Below, in pieces: positions 1-7,389 of a stretch of 64,000 nt of DNA. Each line of letters starts with the position of its first letter. Within the stretch, counting starts at the first letter, position 1. Origin of the DNA: an uncultured Pelagibacteraceae bacterium (GTDB lineage: Bacteria; Pseudomonadota; Alphaproteobacteria; Pelagibacterales; Pelagibacteraceae); assembly GCA_902628525.1 (NCBI GenBank), contig CACOMZ010000001.1, positions 1-64,000 of the forward strand. The letters run 5' to 3'. The notes beneath the pieces were generated by a model. It worked only from the letters and a program-made list of their open reading frames with translations, made no database searches and was not told the origin of the DNA. Made by a program: the position numbers and the translations under genes.

Positions 1-748
1 AAATCTTAAATGCAATAGTTTTAATTTTAGAATTAAAAGATACTATATTACAAATAAAAGACGGTAATTTATCTTTTGAAATTAGTATTTTATATATTTT
101 GCATACATCGCTTACCGATATGAAAGGCCTATATTGGTTTCCGTTACCATCAATTATAATTTTTTTTTTTTTTAAAATATTTAAAACAAAAATATTAATA
201 ACTAGGTCCAATCTCATTGAATGAGAAAATCCAAATAATGTGGAATTTCTCAAAGAATTAACTTTAAATTTATTATTTTTAAGTTTATATATGAAATTTT
301 CTGCCTTTAAATTAGCTTTAGCATATGTGCTAATTGGGTTTTTTCCTCCACTTTCATAAACTTTATTTTCATTGTAACCATATACAGAGCAGGTTGAATT
401 AAAGATATATCTTTTGACTTTTGCCTTTTTGGCCATTTTTGCAAAATTTATTCTATCATTATAATTTAAACTCCAAGTATGCTTTGGATTTAGTTCAGAG
501 GAAGGATCATTAGAAATTCCATTTAAGTCACATACAATATCTACGTTTTTAAAATCACTTAATTTAACAAATTTTATATTTTTTTTTATAATTTGAAGAT
601 TGTGTGAATTTTTAATTTTATTTTTATTTTTTAAAATCCATGGAAAATAAAATTTATCAAAAATTATTACTTTGTTTTTATCTAAAAGTTTTTTAGAAAG
701 TTCAGTACCAAGATATCCAGCTCCACCTGATATTAAGATTGTTTTCAT
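1..748 (-). CDS. NAD-dependent sugar epimerase/dehydratase, 3' end cut by window
   Basis: Extended short-chain dehydrogenase, probably a nucleotide-sugar epimerase or dehydratase for surface glycan synthesis. My own translation from the ATG at 748 runs open to base 1 (249 residues) with no stop. It begins MKTILISGGAGYLGTEL, a Rossmann GGxGYxG NAD site, has STCSVYG near residue 115 (catalytic Ser/Thr region), TYAKAN near residue 146 at the place of the YxxxK motif, and QYRPFISVSDV, typical of the family's RPFxHVxDV segment. The Lys of YxxxK reads as Asn here. It is divergent from the membrane-protein gene at 828. The substrate cannot be told from sequence. Family assignment is secure, exact function is not. 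Confidence 0.85.
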   Translation of the reverse strand, partial: MKTILISGGAGYLGTELSKKLLDKNKVIIFDKFYFPWILKNKNKIKNSHNLQIIKKNIKFVKLSDFKNVDIVCDLNGISNDPSSELNPKHTWSLNYNDRINFAKMAKKAKVKRYIFNSTCSVYGYNENKVYESGGKNPISTYAKANLKAENFIYKLKNNKFKVNSLRNSTLFGFSHSMRLDLVINIFVLNILKKKKIIIDGNGNQYRPFISVSDVCKIYKILISKDKLPSFICNIVSFNSKIKTIAFKI

Positions 749-793
749 AAACAAATTATTTTTATCAATAATATATTAATAATTATTTCTCCA

Positions 794-821
794 TTGTAAA
801 AAGGCGTAAAATTGATATTTT
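794..821 (+). promoter_or_regulatory. Candidate promoter, leaderless geometry
   Basis: TTGTAA (794-799), 16-bp spacer, TATTTT (816-821), then 6 nt to the ATG at 828. No Shine-Dalgarno sequence precedes the ATG. Expected transcription start is at or beside the start codon. The match is modest and the region is AT-rich, so this is inference; it gains weight from the same geometry upstream of other genes in the window. Confidence 0.35.
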
Positions 822-827
822 TTAACC

Positions 828-1958
828 ATGTTTTTTAAAAATAAATTACTGATAATAAGCAATTTAATCTTATGTATCCTAGTAATATTCTTTTTCAAAG
901 TAGAATATCAATATTCACCAGATGTAAGGAGAAATATTCAGTTTGCTGAGTTTTTTATTGAAAATAATTTTAATTTAGTTGAATTAGTTAGATATTTAAT
1001 AGATGCACGTTCAATCGAATTTAATATCATTATTGCTATATTGATTTATTCAATAGGACTGGTTATTGGTAATTTACCAGTAACATTTTTCATATTAAAT
1101 TTTATTATTACAGCATTCTTGTTTTTTTTAGTAAAAAAAGATTTTGATGAAAAAAAAATTAATATTTTTTATTTTCATGTATTTTCTTATGTTTATTTGT
1201 TAAATCCTGATTTAAGATTGTGGCAAAGTTTTCTATTATTTGATTATTTTTGTGCAGTCTTAATTTTTATCTATTTTAGATTTCTAATAAAAGAAAAATT
1301 TCTTATATCAATAGTATTTCTTATTTTACTATTATTGTTACGACCAACCTCTGTATTTATATTGCCTATAATTTTGTTATATATTTTTTTTAGATATATT
1401 TATAAAACCAAAAATATCGTTCAAATTAATTTTTTAATATTTATAACAATTACAGCTTTTATTTGTTTTTCATTAATATTCATTTATGTTGATGATCTTG
1501 GTTTTATTTCCCCTAGGTTAAATTATTATAAAGATTTTAATTTAGAGGGTTTAGTTGTTCATGATAGATGGAGTATAGATTTTGAAATAAATAGTGTTTT
1601 TAAATTAATTATATTATTTTTAATCAAATTTTTTGCATTTCATCAGTTTATTAGTTCAGATTTTTCATTAATTCATAATCTCTATAATTTTGCTTATTAC
1701 ACACCATACATTTGGACCTTTTTGTTTATATTTATAAAAATTTACTTAAAAGATGACTTTAGTTTTAATAAATATTATCTATTAAGTTTTTATTTTGTAG
1801 TTATTTATAGCTTAAGTCACTCTATCTTTTTAATTGACTATGATTTTAGATACAGAACACCTTTATATATACCTGTAATTATTTCCATTATCTATTTTTT
1901 GCATGAAAACAATTTTCATAATTTTTTAAAAAGAAAAATTAAATTTTTATCTAAATAG
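828..1958 (+). CDS. Polytopic inner-membrane protein, probable surface-polysaccharide role
   Basis: Unrecognised 376-residue protein. It shows about nine to ten hydrophobic segments: an N-terminal one at residues 7-24, then a polar stretch with SPDVRRN, then repeated helices rich in Phe, Ile and Leu, and a basic C-terminus (KRKIKFLSK). The layout of one N-terminal helix, a polar loop and many short-looped helices resembles Wzy/EpsG-type polysaccharide polymerases and GT-C glycosyltransferases, but I see no motif that settles it. The neighbour on the left is a sugar epimerase and a Wzz gene lies 1.3 kb to the right, which supports a glycan role by context only. No signal for transfer beyond very low GC. 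Confidence 0.6.
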   Translation: MFFKNKLLIISNLILCILVIFFFKVEYQYSPDVRRNIQFAEFFIENNFNLVELVRYLIDARSIEFNIIIAILIYSIGLVIGNLPVTFFILNFIITAFLFFLVKKDFDEKKINIFYFHVFSYVYLLNPDLRLWQSFLLFDYFCAVLIFIYFRFLIKEKFLISIVFLILLLLLRPTSVFILPIILLYIFFRYIYKTKNIVQINFLIFITITAFICFSLIFIYVDDLGFISPRLNYYKDFNLEGLVVHDRWSIDFEINSVFKLIILFLIKFFAFHQFISSDFSLIHNLYNFAYYTPYIWTFLFIFIKIYLKDDFSFNKYYLLSFYFVVIYSLSHSIFLIDYDFRYRTPLYIPVIISIIYFLHENNFHNFLKRKIKFLSK

Positions 1959-2006
1959 TTTCTTATTAAAAAAGTGTTTCTTAAATATAATTATGAATTT
2001 GGCAAT

Positions 2007-2083
<77 letters not shown>

Positions 2084-2089
2084 ATAAAT

Positions 2090-2296
2090 TTAAATTCTAT
2101 TTTTAAGTTTGTTTAATTTTTTAACTCTTTTGATATTTTCTTGAAGAATTCTTTTTTTCTTTTCAGAGGGTTTTTCATAAGTATTTTTTAATTTTATAAC
2201 TTTAAAAAAACCATCTCTCTGAAGTTTTCTTTTTAAAACTCTAAGAGCTTGTTCTACATTATTATCTTTAACTTCTATTTTAATAACTACCTCCAA
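2090..2296 (-). CDS. rpsU: 30S ribosomal protein S21
   Basis: Small basic ribosomal protein that binds near the platform of the 30S subunit and helps start translation. Sequence features: VKDNNVEQALRVLKRKLQRDGFF, then KPSEKKKR and a Lys/Arg-rich tail, all typical of S21. The start is doubtful. The longest frame begins with TTG at 2296, but that TTG overlaps a perfect GGAGG (2290-2294) which should be the ribosome-binding site. Five nt further is an ATT (2282-2284) that would give 64 residues beginning (M)KIEVKDNN, matching usual S21 length. No ATG or GTG occurs in frame. Upstream lie trcR and rpmE; downstream is the initiator tRNA. Confidence 0.95.
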   Translation of the reverse strand: MEVVIKIEVKDNNVEQALRVLKRKLQRDGFFKVIKLKNTYEKPSEKKKRILQENIKRVKKLNKLKNRI

Positions 2297-2366
2297 AAAA
2301 ACGAGTATCTAGCATTTTTATAATTTTATGTCTATGTATTTTGTTAATATATTGATTAAACTTAGC

Positions 2367-2927
2367 TTATTTCTCTCTCTCTTTTTGTTTTTTTTCTCTT
2401 TTTATTCTTCTTTCAGCTTTTTCTAATGCCTCTGTTAGATCTTTCTGTGTAAATAGATTCAGTGCCACAGGATCTTTTGAATTTAAATTATTATAATTCC
2501 AATAACTTTTATTTCTAATGGAGGTAACAGAATTTTTAGTAATACCAACTAATTTTGCAATTTGTGAATCTTTTAAAATATTATGTTGTTTAATTAACCA
2601 CAGAGCCGAGTCAGGTTTATCCTGTCTTTTTGAAAGTGGAATATATTTTTTTATTTTTTTTTCATTATTTGAGATTTCAATGTCATTATTTTTAATATTT
2701 AGAGGTCTGGACTCATCTTTAGTGGAAAGCTCAATCTCCTCTCGAGTTAATTGACCTGAAATGATAGGGTTATATGCTTTTATTCCTTTTGCAACCTCTC
2801 CATCTGCAATACCTTGTATTTCAACTTCATGTAATTTACAAAAATTTGCAATTTGTTTAAAAGTTAGAGTAGTGTTTTCAACAAGCCAAACAGCAGTTGC
2901 CATCGGCATTAAGGGAGCATTAGGCAT
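2367..2927 (-). CDS. trcR: Cell-cycle transcriptional regulator TrcR (DUF1013)
   Basis: DUF1013 family protein of 186 residues, restricted to Alphaproteobacteria and named TrcR (cell cycle transcriptional regulator). It starts MPNAPLMPMATAVWLVENTTLTFKQIA-like, the family's signature N-terminus, with a first helix-turn-helix at about residues 20-45 and a second at 110-140 (LKDSQIAKLVGITKNSV). The C-terminus is a charged Glu/Lys helix. The start codon directly follows the rpmE stop (2928), so the two are translated together. The pairing with L31 and S21 genes suggests growth-linked expression; that is inference. DNA or RNA polymerase binding is known for the family only in outline. Confidence 0.88.
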   Translation of the reverse strand: MPNAPLMPMATAVWLVENTTLTFKQIANFCKLHEVEIQGIADGEVAKGIKAYNPIISGQLTREEIELSTKDESRPLNIKNNDIEISNNEKKIKKYIPLSKRQDKPDSALWLIKQHNILKDSQIAKLVGITKNSVTSIRNKSYWNYNNLNSKDPVALNLFTQKDLTEALEKAERRIKREKKQKEREK

Positions 2928-3158
2928 TTAGTTCTTTTTATCTGATTTAAAGTTTTGAAATCTTTTATTAAATTTACTAATTCGTCCTTTGTCCATTAAT
3001 TTTTGCTTCCCTCCAGTCCAAGCGGAGTGGGACTTTGGATCAATTTCTAACTTTAGAAGTTCTCCCTCTTTACCGTAAGTAGACTTTGTTTCAAATTGAG
3101 TTCCGTCGGTCATTTCAACTTTTATAGTGTGATAATTAGGATGAATATTTTTTTTCAT
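2928..3158 (-). CDS. rpmE: 50S ribosomal protein L31
   Basis: Large-subunit protein L31, 76 residues, beginning [20 protein letters not shown] with [24 protein letters not shown], as in alphaproteobacterial L31. The zinc-binding CxxC pairs of the cysteine-containing form are absent. It is the first gene of a minus-strand run rpmE-trcR-rpsU-tRNA-fMet. There is no Shine-Dalgarno sequence before the ATG, and a promoter-like pair ends 6 nt before it, so the mRNA may lack a leader. Confidence 0.96.
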   Translation of the reverse strand: MKKNIHPNYHTIKVEMTDGTQFETKSTYGKEGELLKLEIDPKSHSAWTGGKQKLMDKGRISKFNKRFQNFKSDKKN

Positions 3159-3164
3159 AGCGAT

Positions 3165-3192
3165 CTTATAACAAATGAAATCTCTAAAACAA
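3165..3192 (-). promoter_or_regulatory. Candidate rpmE promoter, leaderless geometry
   Basis: Read on the minus strand: TTGTTT (3192-3187), 16-bp spacer, TATAAG (3170-3165), 6 nt, then the rpmE ATG at 3158. No ribosome-binding site lies between. Inference from sequence only. Confidence 0.45.
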
Positions 3193-3280
3193 TTAAAAGT
3201 TTTAAAAATTTTACCCTTAAATTAGAGATATTTTAAATTTTAAATAGATTTAATATCTTTAAAAATATACTTTTAATATT

Positions 3281-3300
3281 ATCACACTTAATTGTGGTAT
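3281..3300. repeat. 20-bp intergenic element, copy 1
   Basis: ATCACACTTAATTGTGGTAT, containing the interrupted dyad CACA-N6-TGTG. It matches at 17 of 20 positions the reverse complement of 14948-14967 just before tolQ. Here it lies 6 bp past the wzz stop and about 120 bp upstream of rpmE. Could be an operator for a shared regulator or part of a short hairpin; function unknown. Confidence 0.45.
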
Positions 3301-3306
3301 TTAAGA

Positions 3307-4368
3307 TTATGAGCGATTTCTAATAGAATTCATCATTAATGCGTAAAATATTCCAATAAATCCACCGATTATACCTGCCATTATAAGCATTGGAGTCATT
3401 CGATATTTTTCAACATTAGATGGATTAAAAAAAGTAGATTTTACCATTAATTTTGCAGCATAAAAATTTTCTGATTTTATAATTGGTGTAGATCTAAATT
3501 CTTGTTGGAGTCTCTCTATATTTCTATTTTTTAATATGTCACTCTTCAAAGTTTCTAAATGAATTTTATACATCTCTTTTTCGCTACTCCTAGCACCAGA
3601 TAATAAAATATCGATGTCCTCAACTTTATAAATTTTTAATTTTTTTTGTATTAAAATTAATCTATTAAAAGTTTGACTTAGGTATGTTTGAATTTCTCTG
3701 TTTGCAGTTTTTTCGATGTAAAAGAGAATTTTTTCCCACTTCTCCCTGTCATTTGTATTAAATACAATATTAAAACTTAATAAATTGTTACTTTCCTCTT
3801 TTTCATTAATTTGAATTTCATTCTCTACATTTTTTATTTTAATCGAATTTGATAATTTAATAATTGCGTTTTCATAGGCTTGATTATTTTCATAATTTTC
3901 TCTTTTTAGTAAATTATATTCTTTAATAGCTTTTATAAAAATCGAGTTTTCCTTTAATCTATCTACAAACAAATTCAGCAAATAGGCTTTATCAATTTTC
4001 TTAAAAGATGAATTATCTGTATTGTTATAAAAATCGATATCTTTAAATACAAAGGCCTTCTGTGTTGTCGATTTTTTCAAATCTTCTACGAATGGATTGA
4101 ATGAATAAAATACATTTTCATAATCAGTATTTTTTAAATAGCTATTATAACTTTCATACTCAATTTCATCAAATGTTGAAATTGGTTTGATTTCTGTTGT
4201 GGCAACATAAGATAGATCGTTTTTAGGTTGGCTAATAATAAATAAAAACATTAATATAATAGGAACCAAGATAAATAAAGAAATCTTCCATTTATATTTT
4301 GAAAAAATTAAAAATATTTCTATCAAATCTAACTCGTTATTATATTGATTATTATTTTTAAGGGACAT
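3307..4368 (-). CDS. Wzz/LPS O-antigen chain-length regulator family protein
   Basis: 353-residue polysaccharide co-polymerase of the Wzz family, which sets the length of surface glycan chains from the inner membrane. An N-terminal segment (LDLIEIFLIFSKYKWKISLF) leads into a first membrane helix at about residues 33-50. A long periplasmic region rich in coiled-coil-forming Lys/Glu/Leu follows, with a Leu-Ser-rich segment near 255-300 (SEKEMYKIHLETLKSDIL). The second helix lies at about 325-347 (MLIMAGIIGGFIGIFYALMM) and ends in a short basic tail. This two-helix topology is that of Wzz. No Wzx, Wzy or kinase domain is adjacent. It is separated from rpmE by about 150 bp. Confidence 0.85.
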   Translation of the reverse strand: MSLKNNNQYNNELDLIEIFLIFSKYKWKISLFILVPIILMFLFIISQPKNDLSYVATTEIKPISTFDEIEYESYNSYLKNTDYENVFYSFNPFVEDLKKSTTQKAFVFKDIDFYNNTDNSSFKKIDKAYLLNLFVDRLKENSIFIKAIKEYNLLKRENYENNQAYENAIIKLSNSIKIKNVENEIQINEKEESNNLLSFNIVFNTNDREKWEKILFYIEKTANREIQTYLSQTFNRLILIQKKLKIYKVEDIDILLSGARSSEKEMYKIHLETLKSDILKNRNIERLQQEFRSTPIIKSENFYAAKLMVKSTFFNPSNVEKYRMTPMLIMAGIIGGFIGIFYALMMNSIRNRS

Positions 4369-4475
4369 GGAGTAAATTAAGTTGACATCTATTATGTTAA
4401 TTATATTAAACTTTTTAAGTTATAATATCAAATATTAATCATTCAATTTTTTTTATAAAAAGGATTTAATATATC

Positions 4476-5216
4476 TTAAAAATTTTCTATACTTTTTAAC
4501 ATTTCTTTATTAATAGCTAAACTTGAGGCCCTAATATTGATATTATTATTATCGAATTGTTTTAATTCATTCACTACTCCACCCGCCTCTTGAACCAGTA
4601 ATGCTCCAGCAGCAATATCCCATATGTTTATATTATTATGAAAAAAACCATCTAAACGTCCTGATGCAACGTAAGCCATATCTAATGCAGCACAACCACT
4701 ACATCTCATATTAAGATTACTGAATTTTACACCTTCATGATTACTTGAAAATAAGCAATCCTCAATAGAATTTTTACTTGAAACCCTTAATCGATGACTA
4801 TTCATAAATGCACCTTTATTTTTTTCAGCAAAAAACATTTCGTCTTTTATTGGATCATAAATTAATCCACTTATTATTTCGCCTTTAGACTCTAAAGCAA
4901 CACAAATTGCAAAATGAGGGATTCCATGAAGAAAATTTGTTGTTCCATCAATTGGGTCGATTATCCATATATTTTCTCTATCTTTATTTTTGATTAATCC
5001 AATTTCTTCTGAAAGGAAGGAATAATTTTTTTTTGTTTTACTCAATTCATCAATTAAAATTCTTTCAACATTTTTGTCAGTTTTAGTAACAAAATCGAAA
5101 GGGCCCTTTTTTAATACTTGTAACTTTTCAACTTCTCCAAAATCTCTAACTGCAGATTTAGATGCTTTTTCTACAGCTTTAATCATTAAATTAAGATTAG
5201 ATGATATTGAAATCAT
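4476..5216 (-). CDS. suhB: Inositol-monophosphatase family protein (SuhB-like)
   Basis: Mg-dependent phosphatase of the inositol monophosphatase family, 246 residues; substrates in bacteria include inositol-1-phosphate, and SuhB in Escherichia coli also aids rRNA transcription. Metal-site residues are visible: Glu70 in FLSEEIG, Asp87 and Asp90 in the DPIDGT signature (residues 87-92), and WDIAAG near residue 200 with the second WD motif. It is last in the run that starts at tkt, 4 bp after efp. Whether it is a true inositol phosphatase or acts on another sugar phosphate cannot be told from sequence. Confidence 0.88.
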   Translation of the reverse strand: MISISSNLNLMIKAVEKASKSAVRDFGEVEKLQVLKKGPFDFVTKTDKNVERILIDELSKTKKNYSFLSEEIGLIKNKDRENIWIIDPIDGTTNFLHGIPHFAICVALESKGEIISGLIYDPIKDEMFFAEKNKGAFMNSHRLRVSSKNSIEDCLFSSNHEGVKFSNLNMRCSGCAALDMAYVASGRLDGFFHNNINIWDIAAGALLVQEAGGVVNELKQFDNNNINIRASSLAINKEMLKSIENF

Positions 5217-5220
5217 TTAT

Positions 5221-5781
5221 TTAGACTTTTTTAACGTATTCTAAATTTCTAGTATCGATTATTACCTCGTCGCCAGCTTCGATAAAAGGAGGTACTTGAA
5301 TACTTAAACCATTATCTAGAATAGCTGGTTTATAGGATGAGGATACTGTCTGGCCTTTCAGAGCCACATCTGTTTTATCTATTTTAGATTTTACTTGATT
5401 TGGAAGTTCAACAGAAATTGGGCTTTCATTATAAAAGTTTACAGATATTTCAAGATTTTCTGTTAACAATTTTCCTTTATCTCCCACAAGTTCTTTTTTA
5501 ATTTCTATTTGTTCAAAAGATTTAGGATTCATAAAAAAATAATTATTTTCATCGCTATAAAGAAAATTAAAAGTAGTTTCTTCTAAAGAAGCTTTTTCAA
5601 CTGTTTCGCTAGATCTAAATCTTTCATTCAATTTTGTGTTTTTATTTACACTTTTCATTTCAACTTGTGCAAATGCACCACCTTTTCCTGGTTTTACATG
5701 TTGGGTTTTTAAAACTTGCCATAAGTCACTTTTATATTCGAGAAGCATTCCTACTCTAATCTCACCAGCGTTAATTTTCAT
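5221..5781 (-). CDS. efp: Translation elongation factor P
   Basis: 186-residue EF-P, which frees ribosomes stalled on proline stretches. The N-terminal KOW-like domain begins MKINAGEIRVGMLLEYKSDL. The tip loop reads PGKGGAFAQV with Lys33 at the position that is beta-lysylated in bacteria with EpmA/EpmB. Two OB-fold domains follow, ending in the conserved segment IQVPPFIEAGDEVIIDTRN. Its start overlaps the thiE stop by 4 bp. No modification enzyme is seen in the window. Confidence 0.97.
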   Translation of the reverse strand: MKINAGEIRVGMLLEYKSDLWQVLKTQHVKPGKGGAFAQVEMKSVNKNTKLNERFRSSETVEKASLEETTFNFLYSDENNYFFMNPKSFEQIEIKKELVGDKGKLLTENLEISVNFYNESPISVELPNQVKSKIDKTDVALKGQTVSSSYKPAILDNGLSIQVPPFIEAGDEVIIDTRNLEYVKKV

Positions 5782-6398
5782 TTTATTCTTTCTATTGCTT
5801 GTAAAGGTTTGTATTTCTTATTTTTCCAAATGTAACCTGAAATAGCTAAAAAATTGGCATTGTTCAATAATAGATTTGAATAATTATCAGAATTGATGCC
5901 GCCAATAGCTACAATTGGTGTTTTAGTAAATTTTTTTACTTTATTTAAAATTTTAGTGGAGGCCACATATTTGGTTTTTTTAGTTTTTGAGGAGTAAAAT
6001 GTACCAAAAGCAAGATAGCTAGCGTTAGCTCTAACAGCTTTTTTTGCTAAATTCATAGAATTATGACAAGTAATCCCTATAATTTTTTTACCAATTATTT
6101 TTTTTGCTTTTTCAATATTCATGTCTTTTTGACCTAAATGACAACCATCAGCATCTAATTTTAAAGCAAGCGAAGGATCATCGTTAATAATAAATTTTAC
6201 ATTATTTTTTTTACATATATTTTGGATTTTTTTTCCAATTATAACTTTTTCTCTATGAGAATAATTTTTTAGTCTTAGTTGAAAAAAACTAACTTTACCA
6301 GTTTTTAAAACCAACTTAAGATTTTTGTAAAAATTGACAGTTATTTTGTTAGGAGAAATAAGATAAATAAATTTTTTCTTATTTATTTTCAAGTTCAA
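5778..6398 (-). CDS. thiE: Thiamine-phosphate synthase
   Basis: ThiE joins HMP diphosphate and the thiazole phosphate to make thiamine phosphate. The 206-residue TIM barrel shows FFQLRLKN, INDDPSLALKLDADGCHLGQ (substrate and Mg site), GITCHN, AFGTFYSSKTKK and VAIGGI. The divergent N-terminus (MNLKINKKKF) is short but normal. It overlaps fba upstream by 20 bp and efp downstream by 4 bp. Because TenI is a related fold, TenI is the alternative, but the HLGQ and SSKTK motifs favour ThiE. It lies in the same transcript as the ThDP enzyme transketolase. Confidence 0.88.
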   Translation of the reverse strand: MNLKINKKKFIYLISPNKITVNFYKNLKLVLKTGKVSFFQLRLKNYSHREKVIIGKKIQNICKKNNVKFIINDDPSLALKLDADGCHLGQKDMNIEKAKKIIGKKIIGITCHNSMNLAKKAVRANASYLAFGTFYSSKTKKTKYVASTKILNKVKKFTKTPIVAIGGINSDNYSNLLLNNANFLAISGYIWKNKKYKPLQAIERIK

Positions 6399-7389
6399 TC
6401 GACCATTTTCCTTGAGCAGCTAAGGTACACATTTTAGCTCTATGATTAAAAATATTTTGAGTTACTTTTGAAACTTTAATATCGTTTGACCAAACCTTTA
6501 AAGCGCTTTGTTGAAGAGCTCTGCCATATGAATAGGTCATTATAAAATTTGAATTATTATTTTTATTTATTAAATTTAAATTTTCTGTAGCCTCTATTTC
6601 GGATTGTCCGCCTGATAAAAAAGCAATACCAGGTACTTCTTTTGGCACAGAATCTTTAAGACATTCAAGTGTTTTTATTGAAACTTCCTCACTAGAAATT
6701 TTGTTTTCTGATAGGTTTCCAGCTAAAATCATATTTGGTTTTAAAATAATTCCCGATAGATCAACCTTGTGTAAAATAAGTTCTTCAAAACATTTTTTAA
6801 TTACTTCCGACGTTTTTCTCAAACAAACTTCCGCAGAATGGTTTCCATCCATCAATACCTCAGGTTCTACTATTGGAACCATTCCACTCTCTTGAACTAG
6901 TGCAGAGTATCTTGCAAGAGCATGAGCATTACAATTAATTGCAAGTTTGCTTGGATATTTTTCACCTATAGAATAGACACCTCTCCATTTTGTAAATCTT
7001 GCTCCTAGATCGTAATATATTTTTAATCTATCTCTAAGACCATCTAAGCCTTCTGTAATTTTTTCTTCTGGGGAATTAGGTAAATTTTTTGCTCCTGTAT
7101 CAACTTTTATTCCAGGTACTGCACCTGAGTCTGATATTAATTTAGGTATTGATTTTCCCGAGCTTGAAGTTTGATTTATGGTTTCATCGTAAAGAATAAC
7201 ACCACCTATGCAATCCTTCATTCCTTCTGATGAAAAAAGTATTTCTCTAAATAAAAGTCTATTTTCTGGAGTTGAGTTTACATTTACAGCTTCAAGTCTT
7301 TTAGACATAGTTCCATTACTTTCATCTGCTGCAAGTATTCCTTTACCATTGGAAATTATTTTAAGTGCAATTTTGTTTAGTTCTGTCAT
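6379..7389 (-). CDS. fba: Fructose-bisphosphate aldolase, class I
   Basis: Class I (Schiff-base) aldolase, 336 residues, cleaving or forming fructose-1,6-bisphosphate. Visible features: GILAADESNGTMSKR near the N-terminus, KWRGVYSI at 134, VEPEVLMDG at 174, and the Schiff-base lysine Lys217 in ILKPNMI. FLSGGQSE precedes the C-terminal region. Class I enzymes of this animal-like type occur in scattered bacteria. The start lies inside the pgk 3' end (29-bp overlap), so translation is coupled. With pgk, gap and ppdK it fits gluconeogenic flow. Confidence 0.96.
   Translation of the reverse strand: MTELNKIALKIISNGKGILAADESNGTMSKRLEAVNVNSTPENRLLFREILFSSEGMKDCIGGVILYDETINQTSSSGKSIPKLISDSGAVPGIKVDTGAKNLPNSPEEKITEGLDGLRDRLKIYYDLGARFTKWRGVYSIGEKYPSKLAINCNAHALARYSALVQESGMVPIVEPEVLMDGNHSAEVCLRKTSEVIKKCFEELILHKVDLSGIILKPNMILAGNLSENKISSEEVSIKTLECLKDSVPKEVPGIAFLSGGQSEIEATENLNLINKNNNSNFIMTYSYGRALQQSALKVWSNDIKVSKVTQNIFNHRAKMCTLAAQGKWSIELENK

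Noticed and set aside
1959-2006. Possible 5S rRNA next to tRNA-fMet
   Set aside because: tRNA-fMet often follows 5S in alphaproteobacteria, but both flanks are too short or occupied by rpsU; no 5S-like GC-richer segment is seen.
4382-4409. Consensus-like promoter TTGACA-N16-TATTAA on the plus strand, antisense to suhB
   Set aside because: A perfect -35, but there is no plus-strand gene downstream and such pairs arise by chance in AT-rich DNA; kept only as a note for antisense RNA.
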